Below, in pieces: positions 16,943 to 26,079 of a stretch of DNA of 64,000 bases. The stretch comes from Nitrospira sp. Lineage in GTDB: Bacteria; Nitrospirota; Nitrospiria; Nitrospirales; Nitrospiraceae. The notes under the pieces are model-generated. The model saw only the letters and a list, made by a program, of their open reading frames with translations, did no database searches and was not told the origin of the DNA. Position 1 is the first letter of the stretch. Each line of letters begins with the position of its first letter. The position numbers were made by a program, and so were the translations under genes. The stretch is from assembly GCA_029194535.1 (NCBI GenBank), contig JARFXR010000001.1, positions 682,001 through 746,000 of the forward strand, given 5' to 3'.

Positions 16943-18427
16943 TTACTTGGCACCCCGTCCTGCCTTGGGCAAGAGGGTGTCGATGAGGCTTGGAGGACGT
17001 TCCTGATAGTCCGGCGGGAACAGGTTGAAGCGGCGCCAGAGTTCGTACCACAGTGGGACACGGTTGAGAATCACCCAGCCCATGGCCTTCGTGCCCTGAC
17101 GCACGTGTTCTTGAGGAGGCCACGCACGGTCGTCGGGATCCGGCACGACCCAGAAACGGAAATTGCCCTTACCGTCGTCGACTTGGTCAATCACCTTGAC
17201 TAGCCCTCCGAAGGTTCCGGCCATCAGGTCCGGCCAGGCCGGCAGGGGAATAGCCGGAATACCATAGAACAGGATCCTGACCTTTCTGCCCACGTTCAAA
17301 AGCGGGGCGTCGAGCCCATCGGCCGTCATCTCAATGGCTTTGTCGGCGCTGGTCGGAGAAATGCGGACGATCTTGTCCCCCTGCCGGACGGTTTCGCCGG
17401 CGCCGGCCTGCATCATCTTGACGACGGTGCCGTCGATGGGAGCGAGGATGCGGCTCGCGTTCCGGCGTTGTTCGGCATTCGACATACGGAGGGACACTTC
17501 GGCAAGTTGATCGGCCGCTTTTGCGGCTTCCGCGATCGATGCGTCTCTGGCCGCTTCGGCGTCGAGCAACCGCTGGAGGACTTCCGCATTGACTTGGTCC
17601 CGGCCGAAGCTCAGCGCCTTCATTCCTTGCTCGGCCGCCTTGACGTTGGCTTGCGCGCCGGTGAGGTCCGCCTTCGACGCAATGGCCGAGAGGATGGCGA
17701 CTTCCAGTTCCCGTTGGGAGACGAGTCCCTGTTCGGCCAGTTGCTTATGCCGATCGACGTTCAACTCTGCGGTCGAGACCGCGATCTTGGCGGCCTCGAC
17801 CTTCTGGTACGCTTCCCGCACTTTGTTTTCCGCCTCGATCACACGCGCTTGAGCCGACGGGACGGCGGCTTTCACGATGTTCTGCATCTCCCCGATCCGC
17901 TTGTCCAATTGTCCGGCGCGTGCGAGGGCCGCCTTGCGGGTTTCGGTCAGGGCAACCCGGCGTTGCTCCAAGAGCACCAGGAGATCGGGGGACATGAAGT
18001 TCGGATCGTAATCGTCCAGCTCAAGGATGAGGTCTCCTTGCCTGACGCGGACCCCCTCGAAGATGTGCCATTTCCTGATGCGGCCCGTAATCTGCGCTTC
18101 GATATCCTGCGGTCGCTCAAACGGAGTGTAGGCGGATAACTGGCCCGTGACGGTAATGGTCTGAGTCCACGGCAAAAACGCGATGATCAGCATGAAAAGC
18201 AGAATGAGCGTCAGAGCGAGTTTCGAGGAGAACTTCAACCGTTCGGGAATCTGCACTGCTTCCCAGGCTCGCAGCTTGTTGGATGCCGCGAGGTCATCGA
18301 CCGCTATTTCATCGAGACCGGACGGCTGATTGACGATCGAGCGGACCTTACGCCGAAGGGTTTGTGCGATACCTGCCACGGAGGCCTCGCGAGGACTCGG
18401 ATAGGTCGGAGAATACGTATCTATCAT
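16943..18427 (-). CDS. HlyD-family membrane-fusion (periplasmic adaptor) protein
   Basis: The 494-residue protein has a cytoplasmic N-terminal segment of about 70 residues, one membrane helix (residues about 70-90, LALTLILLFMLIIAFLPW), a lipoyl/barrel segment (ITGRIRKWHIFEGVRVRQGD), a long coiled-coil hairpin rich in Ala, Glu and Gln, and a second lipoyl half (RILAPIDGTVVKM). This is the HlyD/EmrA layout. It is the first gene of the minus-strand operon and diverges from purE. It should bridge the inner-membrane ABC protein to the TolC-like channel. Confidence 0.82.
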   Translation of the reverse strand: MIDTYSPTYPSPREASVAGIAQTLRRKVRSIVNQPSGLDEIAVDDLAASNKLRAWEAVQIPERLKFSSKLALTLILLFMLIIAFLPWTQTITVTGQLSAYTPFERPQDIEAQITGRIRKWHIFEGVRVRQGDLILELDDYDPNFMSPDLLVLLEQRRVALTETRKAALARAGQLDKRIGEMQNIVKAAVPSAQARVIEAENKVREAYQKVEAAKIAVSTAELNVDRHKQLAEQGLVSQRELEVAILSAIASKADLTGAQANVKAAEQGMKALSFGRDQVNAEVLQRLLDAEAARDASIAEAAKAADQLAEVSLRMSNAEQRRNASRILAPIDGTVVKMMQAGAGETVRQGDKIVRISPTSADKAIEMTADGLDAPLLNVGRKVRILFYGIPAIPLPAWPDLMAGTFGGLVKVIDQVDDGKGNFRFWVVPDPDDRAWPPQEHVRQGTKAMGWVILNRVPLWYELWRRFNLFPPDYQERPPSLIDTLLPKAGRGAK

Positions 18428-18522
18428 AGAGGAAACCGGCTCAAGTGGTCAATTTCTCGACGAAGACGCGCTTGCGCCGCGAGTGTCCTTGACCACCGGG
18501 GGGAGAATCGCTAAGGTGAGGC

Positions 18523-19128
18523 GTGAAGCTCAAGACCTCGTTACGGCCCAGGAGAGCACCAGGCCAGCGCCGCACCGGTCCGCGCGCCGCGCAACCGCTC
18601 GTAGGGGTGCTGGGAGGCAGCAAGTCCGATTTTCCGATCTTGGAGAAGACGACGGCCCTGCTCGGTGAACTTGGTGTGCCCCATGAGCTGCTGGTCGTAT
18701 CCGCGCACCGGACGCCGGATCGCTTGTTTGCCTATGCGGAACAGGCCGCGGCGCGTGGAATCGAGGTGATCGTCGCCGGGGCCGGCGGCGCCGCGCATTT
18801 GCCCGGGATGCTCGCCGCCAAGACCCATCTGCCGGTCATCGGGGTTCCCATTCCCACCGAACATCTTCGGGGGCTGGATTCCCTCCTGTCGATCGTCCAA
18901 ATGCCTCGCGGAATTCCGGTGGCCACGGTGGCCATCGGAGGAGCCGAAAACGCCGGCTTGCTGGCGGCGCAGATTCTTGCCGGCCGCTACCCGGACGTTG
19001 CCGCCCGGGTCAAGGATTTCCGCAGAACCCAGACGGAGAGTGTGCTCAATAGTCCGGAAGCGCAGGGCCTGGTGGACGGCGTCTCATGGGGCAGCCGCCC
19101 TCATCGGCGGTCGAGAAACGGGCGGTGA
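18523..19128 (+). CDS. purE: N5-carboxyaminoimidazole ribonucleotide mutase
   Basis: A 201-residue class I PurE. It contains [27 protein letters not shown] (active-site His) and [12 protein letters not shown], all diagnostic. It converts N5-CAIR to CAIR in purine synthesis, acting on the product of PurK encoded next. The first 25 residues are basic and absent from most PurE, so the true start may be internal; the GTG at 18523 follows AAGGTGAGG. purK starts 43 nt before the purE stop, indicating tight coupling. Confidence 0.9.
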   Translation: MKLKTSLRPRRAPGQRRTGPRAAQPLVGVLGGSKSDFPILEKTTALLGELGVPHELLVVSAHRTPDRLFAYAEQAAARGIEVIVAGAGGAAHLPGMLAAKTHLPVIGVPIPTEHLRGLDSLLSIVQMPRGIPVATVAIGGAENAGLLAAQILAGRYPDVAARVKDFRRTQTESVLNSPEAQGLVDGVSWGSRPHRRSRNGR

Positions 19129-20282
19129 TTGCGGCGGGGGCAGTCCTCGGAGTGTTGGGCGGCGGACAGCTGGGTTCCATGTTTGCCGAGGCAGCTCAGC
19201 GGCTCGGGTACGAGACGGCCGTGTGGGACCCGGATCCTGACGCGCCAGCCCACCGCATAGTTCGACATTCCTTCGCACAATCGTTCACCGACCGCCGCGC
19301 GTTTGAAGCCTTCACCGACCTCGTCAGCGTCGTCACCTACGAATGGGAAAACGTTCCCTGGACCCTCTGTCGGGAGATCGAGAAGCGGAAGCCGCTTCGT
19401 CCATCGAGTGCCGTCCTGAAGATCATTCAGGATCGCATCGTTCAAAAGGGCTACCTGCGCGCGCGCGATTTTCCTGTCCCACGCTATGCGGCGGTTTCGT
19501 CGCGGGAGCAGTTGTTCGAGGCCGTCGCAACCATCGGTTTGCCGGCGGTTTGCAAGACGGCGACGGCCGGCTATGACGGCAAAGGACAATGGAGAATCCG
19601 GAGCCAATCCGACCTGTCGGAGGTTGGCGAGGCCGTTCGTGCCGTATGCCAGCAGGGGACACGGTGGATCGTCGAATCCTTCGTTCCGTTCAAACGCGAA
19701 TTGTCCGTGTTGGCGGCCCGAGGGATGGACGGCACGACCGTGGTGTATCCGATCGCGGAGAACGAGCATGATGACGGCATTCTCAGAACGACCGTCGTCC
19801 CGGCCCGGATTTCGTCGTCGCTTGCAATGCGTATCGGAGAGTTGGCCAGACGGACTGTCGAACAGCTGGACGGAATCGGGGTCTTTTGTCTCGAGCTGTT
19901 TGAATTGCCGGGCGAGCAGATTCTCATCAACGAAATCGCTCCTCGACCGCACAATTCGGGCCATTACACGTTGGATGCCTGCAGTGTGTCGCAATTCGAG
20001 CAGCAGGTTCGTTCGATCTGCGGCCTCCCCTTAGGCGAGGCTCGCCTCACCGGCCCCGCCGTCATGGTGAATCTCATCGGAGACGAGGTGACTTGTGTCA
20101 CGCAAGGCGACTGTCCCGTGCTGTTGGCGGTGCCGGGATCCGTGCTCCATCTGTACGGCAAGCGAAACGTGCGTCCACGCCGCAAGATGGGGCACGTGAC
20201 GTTTCTGGCGTCCCAGCAAGAGGTCGCGATCGAGCGGGCCCTCCACCTACAGGCCTGTCTGGCCAAAGCCGCAATCACCTAG
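19086..20282 (+). CDS. purK: N5-carboxyaminoimidazole ribonucleotide synthase
   Basis: A 398-residue ATP-grasp enzyme. It begins with the preATP-grasp motif [12 protein letters not shown], followed by the ATP-grasp segment [13 protein letters not shown] and the metal-binding region [14 protein letters not shown]. It makes N5-CAIR from AIR, bicarbonate and ATP. It overlaps the 3' end of purE by 43 nt; the first 15 residues before GVLGGG are not conserved in the family and the start could be later, e.g. near VIAAGAV. Confidence 0.9.
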   Translation: MGQPPSSAVEKRAVIAAGAVLGVLGGGQLGSMFAEAAQRLGYETAVWDPDPDAPAHRIVRHSFAQSFTDRRAFEAFTDLVSVVTYEWENVPWTLCREIEKRKPLRPSSAVLKIIQDRIVQKGYLRARDFPVPRYAAVSSREQLFEAVATIGLPAVCKTATAGYDGKGQWRIRSQSDLSEVGEAVRAVCQQGTRWIVESFVPFKRELSVLAARGMDGTTVVYPIAENEHDDGILRTTVVPARISSSLAMRIGELARRTVEQLDGIGVFCLELFELPGEQILINEIAPRPHNSGHYTLDACSVSQFEQQVRSICGLPLGEARLTGPAVMVNLIGDEVTCVTQGDCPVLLAVPGSVLHLYGKRNVRPRRKMGHVTFLASQQEVAIERALHLQACLAKAAIT

Positions 20283-20340
20283 CGGATCGCTCCACATCTA
20301 GAGACATTTTTCGGCTGCCCTTTCCTCGTTCGTTTTTGTG

Positions 20341-20353
20341 ACCTAACTTAGGT
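20341..20353. promoter_or_regulatory. Short palindrome upstream of the hybrid kinase gene
   Basis: ACCTAA-C-TTAGGT is a 6-bp inverted repeat around one base, 54 nt before the kinase start, followed at 20361-20371 by a second palindrome CCTCG-T-CGAGG. Both could be operators. I see no convincing -35/-10 pair to anchor them. Confidence 0.3.
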
Positions 20354-20406
20354 GATTCCCCTCGTCGAGGACGGTTGCATCTTTCGGGGAGTCAGAGAAA
20401 ACAGCC

Positions 20407-22317
20407 ATGTACCGAACGGGTCCGTCGGTACGGGACTTGCTGGAGCGTTATGCCTTTGGCGATCCGGAGGCCTTTCTCATGGCAGGTGATCCGTTGGACG
20501 GTGTCGACGAACCCCCTCTCAAGACGGCTGACCATCCCCAGATCTCTCGAAACAGGTACCTCGTTCTCCAAACCCTCGTCGGAATCATGTTGACCTATGA
20601 GCTGCTGTTCGGTCCGGAACCAGCCGCCGCACCGGCGGCCAGTATGTTCGTCATGGCCTGCTTGGCCGGTCTGCTCGGAGGGCTGTTCATTGTGCCACGG
20701 TCTGTGCTCCATGTCGCATGGTTCAGCGGCCTTCTGGTTGGAATCGACACGGCCCTGGTCACGACTACGATCTATCTCTCCGGAAACGCCAGGTCGGATT
20801 TGTATCTGTCGTATTTTGTGTTGATGCTGATTGCTGCATCGGTCAGGAAGTTCTCACTCGTCATGGCCTTCTCATCGCTACTCTGTGCTGGCTACGGCTT
20901 CCTGCTCTATCAAGGAATCGCACAAACAGGGACCATCTCCGTCGGGCATCTGCTCGGGGTGCCGGTGCTGTTGGTGATGGCCACGTTCTATGGCATGGCG
21001 ATGGAGACAATCGGCAAGGAGCAGCAGCAGAAGGCGCACTTGTTGGAGAACATCGAACAGCTGCAGCGGACGGAAAGCACGCTGCAGGCTTCGCTGGCCC
21101 AGCTGGAAACCAGGATCGCGGGCCTCAAGGAGGACTTGTCCAAAGCCAACGCCCATGTCCGGCAGGGCCATGTCGAGCGACAGGAGCTTGAACGGCAACT
21201 GACGGACGCGCAGAAAATGGAAGCGGTCGGACGGCTGACCAGGGGGATCGCCAACGAGTTCAGTCATCTGTTTTCAGTGATCGGAAAGCAGACGGGTATC
21301 GTCCTGTCGCGTCTTCGGTCGGACGATCCGCTGTACGCGCCCGTCGACGAGATTTTTCGGCGCGGGGAGCAGGCAGCTGCGTTGACCGCCCAGCTGGCAT
21401 CGCTCGACATCGAAAACAGACATGTCCGCCATGTCCTGTCAATTGAGACCGTGGTTGAGCAGCTTTCCGGCGTGATCCGCGATCTGTTGCCGAATCGGAT
21501 CGAGTGCCAGATTGCGATTGCCGCCGATGCTCCGCATGTGGAGATTGACCGGGAGGGGTTTGAACAGGCGTTGCTCAACGTGGTGGTGAATGCCCGGGAT
21601 GCCATGACGGGCACCGGTCGTCTGAGGATCGACGTGATGCGGGGGCAGGCGGCGAAAGAACAGAACGGCCGCGAGACGAAACGGGGAGGCGGCCTTGCCG
21701 TGATTCAGGTCAGCGACAGCGGCAGCGGCATGACCCGCGATACGCAATCCCGGATGTTCGAGCCGCTCTTTTCGACGAAGGAGACGAACGTAGGATTGGG
21801 GCTCACTGCAGTGTACGGGATCATCAAACAACACGGCGGACAGGTCGACGTGGTGAGCCAGCCGGGTCATGGGACCACGGTGTGTATCTCGATGCCTGAG
21901 GTCGAGGCCGCCGGATCTCGCACGGAGGCTCTAGCCACGGCGCTATCCGCCCGGGGCGAAGAAACAGTTCTCTTGGTCGAACCTCACGAAATCGAGCGAA
22001 AGCTCGCCCTATCGACCTTGCTCCGCCACCGGTACCGCGTCCTGGAGGCCAGCTCGCCGGTCGAAGCGTTAATGCTGGCACATCAGCACCGGGGCAGCCT
22101 GCACGTCGCCGTGAGCGATCTCATCATGCCTGAGATCTCCGGCAGAGAGCTGGCCAGACGGTTGCTGAGACAGTTTCCGACCATGAAAGCGCTCTTCGTC
22201 TCCGGCTACGACGACGAGGCGATCCTGTCACATCGAATCAACCGGCGCTTTCTGTTACGGCGACCGTATCGGCAAGCCGGTCTGGTCGAAAAAGTTCGAG
22301 AACTGATCGACACGTAG
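20407..22317 (+). CDS. Hybrid histidine kinase with Asn at the phospho-acceptor position
   Basis: The 636-residue protein has about five or six membrane helices (residues 50-200), a coiled coil (200-265), a DHp helix, a HATPase domain with intact N box (LLNVVVNARDAM), G1 (DSGSGM), F (FEPLFSTK) and G2 (VGLGL) motifs, and a receiver domain from about 518. The DHp H-box reads GIANEFSHLF where relatives read GIAHDFNNLL, so the His is N283. The receiver keeps D571 and S599, but the acidic pocket reads VEPHE and the conserved Lys is Arg (R619). The ATP site looks functional while autophosphorylation at the usual His is impossible. It may be a phosphatase or allosteric partner. No cognate gene is adjacent. 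Confidence 0.75.
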   Translation: MYRTGPSVRDLLERYAFGDPEAFLMAGDPLDGVDEPPLKTADHPQISRNRYLVLQTLVGIMLTYELLFGPEPAAAPAASMFVMACLAGLLGGLFIVPRSVLHVAWFSGLLVGIDTALVTTTIYLSGNARSDLYLSYFVLMLIAASVRKFSLVMAFSSLLCAGYGFLLYQGIAQTGTISVGHLLGVPVLLVMATFYGMAMETIGKEQQQKAHLLENIEQLQRTESTLQASLAQLETRIAGLKEDLSKANAHVRQGHVERQELERQLTDAQKMEAVGRLTRGIANEFSHLFSVIGKQTGIVLSRLRSDDPLYAPVDEIFRRGEQAAALTAQLASLDIENRHVRHVLSIETVVEQLSGVIRDLLPNRIECQIAIAADAPHVEIDREGFEQALLNVVVNARDAMTGTGRLRIDVMRGQAAKEQNGRETKRGGGLAVIQVSDSGSGMTRDTQSRMFEPLFSTKETNVGLGLTAVYGIIKQHGGQVDVVSQPGHGTTVCISMPEVEAAGSRTEALATALSARGEETVLLVEPHEIERKLALSTLLRHRYRVLEASSPVEALMLAHQHRGSLHVAVSDLIMPEISGRELARRLLRQFPTMKALFVSGYDDEAILSHRINRRFLLRRPYRQAGLVEKVRELIDT

Positions 22318-22344
22318 CCGGTGGCTGAGGCGACGCGATGTTCC

Positions 22345-23043
22345 TTACAGGTCCCAACGACGTGGCCGTGCCGGTGCGAAAAAGGGAACGTCGGCGCGTT
22401 TGAACAGACCGATCAGTAGCATTCCCGCTACGAAACCTCCGATATGAGCGAAAAACGCGACGCCCCCGCCCGGTGAGCCTGCGCTCATTCCTCCGCTCAA
22501 CAGCTGTGTGGCGAACCACATGCCCAGGACGACTCCGGCTGCCACCCGCGCAGTTCCGATACCGGGAATGAACACCAGTACGTGGGCGCGGGGAAAGAGC
22601 AGCACATAGGCTCCCAGCACTCCCGAAATGGCGCCGCTCGCTCCGACCATTGGGACGGTGGAGGATGGATCGGTGAGGGCATGGCTGAGTGCGGCCAATA
22701 CGCCGCATATGAGATAGAACAGGATGAATCGGATATGCCCCATGACGTCCTCAACGTTGTTGCCGAAGATCCAAAGGTAGAGCATGTTTCCGATGAGATG
22801 CATCCATCCGCCGTGCAGAAACATGCTGGTCACGAGGGTGGCGTAGGGAGGAATGACGACAGCGGAGACCGGGCCTGTTCCAAAGACTATTGCCGGAATG
22901 GCGCCGAACTCAAAGACGAACCGTTCCCCTGGTTCGCCGGGGAGGCTGGTCTGATAGAGGAAGACGAGCATGCAGGAGACGATCAGGACGACGGTGATGA
23001 TCGGAGTGCTGTCGATCGGGTTATCGTCGTGCAGCGGAATCAT
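22345..23043 (-). CDS. Rhomboid-family intramembrane serine protease
   Basis: The 232-residue protein has about six membrane helices. The catalytic dyad is S136 in GASGAISG and H200 in AHIGGFVAG. H82 and N86 in HLIGN sit where the rhomboid oxyanion residues lie. FLHGGWMHLIGNMLYLW is characteristic of the bacterial GlpG/YqgP group. It cleaves membrane-anchored substrates near the membrane surface. It is followed on the same strand by the DHH phosphoesterase gene 12 nt upstream, so it is likely co-transcribed. Confidence 0.88.
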   Translation of the reverse strand: MIPLHDDNPIDSTPIITVVLIVSCMLVFLYQTSLPGEPGERFVFEFGAIPAIVFGTGPVSAVVIPPYATLVTSMFLHGGWMHLIGNMLYLWIFGNNVEDVMGHIRFILFYLICGVLAALSHALTDPSSTVPMVGASGAISGVLGAYVLLFPRAHVLVFIPGIGTARVAAGVVLGMWFATQLLSGGMSAGSPGGGVAFFAHIGGFVAGMLLIGLFKRADVPFFAPARPRRWDL

Positions 23044-23055
23044 CGCAAGGAGGCA

Positions 23056-23946
23056 TTACGACGCCCCGCGCCGGCGATTCGAGACCGGCCGAGGCAGGGG
23101 TGAGTTGTCCGGCAGAGACCCGTCAGCCCCCAGAGGAACGGAAAATCCTGCGGCATGGGTATGGCCTCCGCCGCCGAACGAGGCGGCGATCGATCCCACG
23201 TCCGTCCCGTCTTCCCTCGACCGCATGCTGTAATAGCGGCGGCCGTCCCGATCATGCCAGATCAGGCAGAAGGCATGGTCTGCCGACAATCGTTCCCCGA
23301 TTTGGCTCGTCAGCACGGCGCTGTGGACGGATGGGACCGTCTCGCCGAGAAACTCGACCATTACGGCTTGCGCTGAGAGTTTGCCGACGATCTCGCCCTC
23401 GTATCGCAGGATGGCGCGGCCCTCATGCTCCAGGTCCTTACGAGAGAAACGATTCCATGTCTCGAAGTCGAACGGATGGGAGGCGATTGCGGCGTTGATT
23501 TCACGGCTGCCGGGCAGAGTCCAGGTCCACAGGTCCTTGTCCTGGATGTACTCCAATAGCCAAGGAACCGGGTTCGGGCTGGCCCATTCCCAGGCGAGCA
23601 CCGCTCCGGACTTCTTGAGATCAAAATATGCATACGGCAAGCCCTCAAGAGCCTTCTCCGCTGTCACATGATGGTCCAGGACGAGAAGGGAGTCGGTCGT
23701 GTCGGCCACGGTCTCAAGCTGGTTACGGCCGTAGCTGAAATCGACGATGACAACGCGCTGGCCGGTCAGGCCGTCCGGGGGAGGATTCCCGTGTTTGACC
23801 GGAAGATAGCGGGCTGACGGAAACTCGCGCCACAGCGCCCATGCGGCGCCAAAGCCGTCGGCGCATTCAGCGTGATAGAGGACGATGGTGGGAACGAAGG
23901 AGGCGCGAGGTGTCGAGATCGATCCGGCCATGGCGAGGCGGAGCAT
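23056..23946 (-). CDS. DHH-family phosphoesterase
   Basis: The protein is about 296 residues. It has the DHH metal motifs HAECADGFGAAWA, LVLDHHVTA and, in the C-terminal DHHA1 part, FGGGGHTHAAGF. The family includes nanoRNases, RecJ-like nucleases and cyclic-dinucleotide phosphodiesterases; the short length and single DHH-DHHA1 module favour an oligonucleotide or small-molecule phosphodiesterase over RecJ. ATG 23946 is chosen because GGAG stands nine bases upstream; a longer reading to 23976 is possible. It lies between rhomboid and LOG-family genes on the same strand. Confidence 0.78.
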   Translation of the reverse strand: MLRLAMAGSISTPRASFVPTIVLYHAECADGFGAAWALWREFPSARYLPVKHGNPPPDGLTGQRVVIVDFSYGRNQLETVADTTDSLLVLDHHVTAEKALEGLPYAYFDLKKSGAVLAWEWASPNPVPWLLEYIQDKDLWTWTLPGSREINAAIASHPFDFETWNRFSRKDLEHEGRAILRYEGEIVGKLSAQAVMVEFLGETVPSVHSAVLTSQIGERLSADHAFCLIWHDRDGRRYYSMRSREDGTDVGSIAASFGGGGHTHAAGFSVPLGADGSLPDNSPLPRPVSNRRRGAS

Positions 23947-23989
23947 ACCACGGCGCTCCACGGGACTAAAGCGCAATTCACACGTCGGG

Positions 23990-25045
23990 CTACAGGCGGT
24001 TCAGATGGTCGATCAGCTGGCGCAGCCTGCTTGCGCTCTTACGGTTCGAGATGAATATCAAGCGAGGGAGGCTGGTCAATTCCGGTTCATCGATCTCCTC
24101 CGGAAGGTGTCCGTGCAGCTCGAATGTGCCTTCCGACAACAAATCGCTGAACCGGTCGTGCAGCGCTTCAACCTGCTCCTGAGAGAGCGGGCTGGTCATC
24201 CGGATCACCAGTTGCCGGCCGACGTAGCGGATGGAATGGAATCGCCGATAAAAAGCCCTGATCTCCTCGACCGCCGCCTCGGCCGAGGTGACGATCTTGT
24301 AGAGGCACAGATCCTCCGGGTTGATGAGCTGGCGCGACAACAGCTGTCTGGTGATGAACCCCTGCCATTCGTCCCAGTAGTCGCATCCGGGAGCCTGAAG
24401 GCAGACGATCGGTTGCGGATTGCTCTTGCCTGTTTGCGCGAGCGTCAGGATCTCAAATCCTTCGTCGTGCGTGCCGAATCCACCGGGGAACAGGGCGATC
24501 GCGTTGGCTTCTTTTTGAAAGATCAGCTTTCGGGTGAAGAAATACTTGAAGGTGACCAGTTTGGGATCGTCGGCGATGGTGGCGTTCGGGCCTTGCTCGA
24601 ACGGCAGCATGATATTGACGCCGAAACTGTTTTCCCGGCCGGCTCCCTCCTGGGCCGCGCGCATGATGCCGTCCGCGCCGCCGGTGATGACCATGAATCC
24701 TTCCCGGACGATTCGCGCGGCGAATTCAGCCGCAAGGCCGTAGTTCGGATCGTCCGGAAGGGTACGAGCCGATCCAAAGACGCTGATTTTTCGTCGATCG
24801 CGATAGTCGTGGAACACCCGAAATGCGTGACGCAGTTCCTTGATGGTGCGGTTGACGATCTTGAGGTCCAGGGCTTCCAGATGGGAATCGTGCAACCGAA
24901 GCACGCCGCTCAGCAGTTCCTTGACGAGGCCGGCCTGGAGATCGTCCTCCGGACTCTCCAGGATGGTCCGAACCTGACGCAGCATCTCGTCGTTCGAGAG
25001 AATCGTGCGGGAACGGCTGGTAGTGGTTTTCACGGGCTTCTCCAT
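23990..25045 (-). CDS. LOG/TIGR00730-like Rossmann-fold nucleotide-binding protein
   Basis: The 351-residue protein carries the LOG-family signatures GGADGIMRAAQEGA (equivalent of GGGxGxM) and FPGGFGTHDEGFE (equivalent of PGGxGTxxE). A preceding helical region and a C-terminal domain of about 110 residues extend it beyond the roughly 190-residue cytokinin-type LOG enzymes. Related long forms are annotated as PpnN-like nucleotide 5'-monophosphate nucleosidases. ATG 25045 is preferred over a TTG at 25090, because a good promoter (25081-25109) would put the transcription start after the TTG. Exact substrate is not visible. Confidence 0.75.
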   Translation of the reverse strand: MEKPVKTTTSRSRTILSNDEMLRQVRTILESPEDDLQAGLVKELLSGVLRLHDSHLEALDLKIVNRTIKELRHAFRVFHDYRDRRKISVFGSARTLPDDPNYGLAAEFAARIVREGFMVITGGADGIMRAAQEGAGRENSFGVNIMLPFEQGPNATIADDPKLVTFKYFFTRKLIFQKEANAIALFPGGFGTHDEGFEILTLAQTGKSNPQPIVCLQAPGCDYWDEWQGFITRQLLSRQLINPEDLCLYKIVTSAEAAVEEIRAFYRRFHSIRYVGRQLVIRMTSPLSQEQVEALHDRFSDLLSEGTFELHGHLPEEIDEPELTSLPRLIFISNRKSASRLRQLIDHLNRL

Positions 25046-25080
25046 TTCTTGGAGTACGATGCGTGACCGTTCAGTGCAAA

Positions 25081-25109
25081 ATTCTATCAACTGATCGGTG
25101 ATTGGTCAA
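25081..25109 (-). promoter_or_regulatory. Sigma-70-like promoter of the LOG-family gene
   Basis: Reading the minus strand: TTGACC (25109-25104), a 17-nt spacer, TAGAAT (25086-25081). The start point would be near 25074, leaving a leader of about 30 nt before ATG 25045 and excluding the upstream TTG as a start. Confidence 0.6.
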
Positions 25110-25130
25110 AGCAGAGAGGTTTTCGCGATG

Positions 25131-25904
25131 CTACTCGGATTCGGAGGAGGCGGGCAATGCTTGGAGTGCCCACGCTTTCAGGCGGGCGAGGTTGGCGTCT
25201 GAAGGATCGACGAACTGGATCTCGGAGGTATTCATACCTTCCTCGGAAGGCTGAGCCGACCCGACGGGACCCACGCCGCTGCTCAGCACCTTTCCGTGAA
25301 TGGTCAGCGGAGTGTTCTGACCCGGCAAGGAAAACGCGAGCACCACTCGGCTCTTTGCCGCGATGTGCGTCTTCGAGCGCACCGATGAGCCGAGATGGCT
25401 CAATTGCGAAATGACGGCATTGTGCGCGTGCTGGACGGTGGGATCGTCTCCCATTATGGTGATGACCGTCGGGATCTGCGTCGCTCGGCGGGGGGGCGTG
25501 AGCATCAAGTTGTGAGCGGTCAGCACTCCCACCGGCTGGTTCTGCTTCGTCACGATGAGCACCGACGCTCCGGTTGCGACCATGATGGTTGCGGCCTCAT
25601 CGAGCGCCTCGTCATATTCAATGAACTGAACCGGACGGGTCATGATGGTTCGCACTTCGATCTCATGCGGCTCGAGCCCTTGGGCCACGACTTTCTTGAC
25701 GATGTCGTGCGGCGTCATGACGCCGAATCGGGCATCCGTATCCTTGACGAGGAGACAGGGAGCCTGCTCCCGTTCCAGCATCAATGCCGCCTCGCTCACG
25801 GACACATCGCCTGGAACTTGCACGACTCCTGGTGTCATCATATGCGCGACCACGATTGGTTGGGTTGATAGTTGTTTCGGAGGTTGTTCTTCGGGGCCGG
25901 GCAT
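25131..25904 (-). CDS. CBS-pair protein with PilZ-like C-terminal domain
   Basis: The protein is about 257 residues. Residues about 20-145 hold two CBS motifs (MMTPGVVQVPGDVSVSEA, then MTRPVQFIEYDEALDEA), which usually bind adenosyl nucleotides. Residues about 165-250 resemble a PilZ domain (SKTHIAAKSRVVLAFSLPG), but the Arg-x-x-x-Arg c-di-GMP motif is not clear, so nucleotide binding there is doubtful. ATG 25904 has the GAGAGGGTGG Shine-Dalgarno and lies downstream of a likely -10 box TATACT (25977-25972), which makes a start at 26021 unlikely. It probably links a nucleotide signal to motility or surface behaviour; partner unknown. Confidence 0.6.
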   Translation of the reverse strand: MPGPEEQPPKQLSTQPIVVAHMMTPGVVQVPGDVSVSEAALMLEREQAPCLLVKDTDARFGVMTPHDIVKKVVAQGLEPHEIEVRTIMTRPVQFIEYDEALDEAATIMVATGASVLIVTKQNQPVGVLTAHNLMLTPPRRATQIPTVITIMGDDPTVQHAHNAVISQLSHLGSSVRSKTHIAAKSRVVLAFSLPGQNTPLTIHGKVLSSGVGPVGSAQPSEEGMNTSEIQFVDPSDANLARLKAWALQALPASSESE

Positions 25905-26014
25905 CGCCCACCACCCTCTCTTGAGCCGTCCTGCGCGATTCGTGAGGGCGTCTACCCGTCGGCGTAGGCCAAGTATAGCAGACGGGTTCTCCCCATCGGA
26001 TCCATGGACTTGCC

Positions 26015-26044
26015 TTGTCAAACCATCGCTTCAGAGACTAGACT
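26015..26044 (+). promoter_or_regulatory. Promoter of the MNIO operon
   Basis: TTGTCA (26015-26020), an 18-nt spacer and TAGACT (26039-26044). The -10 ends directly at the palindromic operator candidate that follows, so the start point falls inside that palindrome. Confidence 0.55.
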
Positions 26045-26061
26045 AGGACAAAATTTGTCCT
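26045..26061. promoter_or_regulatory. Perfect 17-nt palindrome, candidate operator of the MNIO gene
   Basis: AGGACAAA-A-TTTGTCCT: two perfect 8-bp arms around one base, starting right after the -10 box and covering about +1 to +11 of the predicted transcript, 18 nt before the DUF692/MNIO start codon. A repressor bound here would block initiation. The cognate factor is not identified. Confidence 0.6.
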
Positions 26062-26079
26062 GCTGGCAAGACCGCCCCG

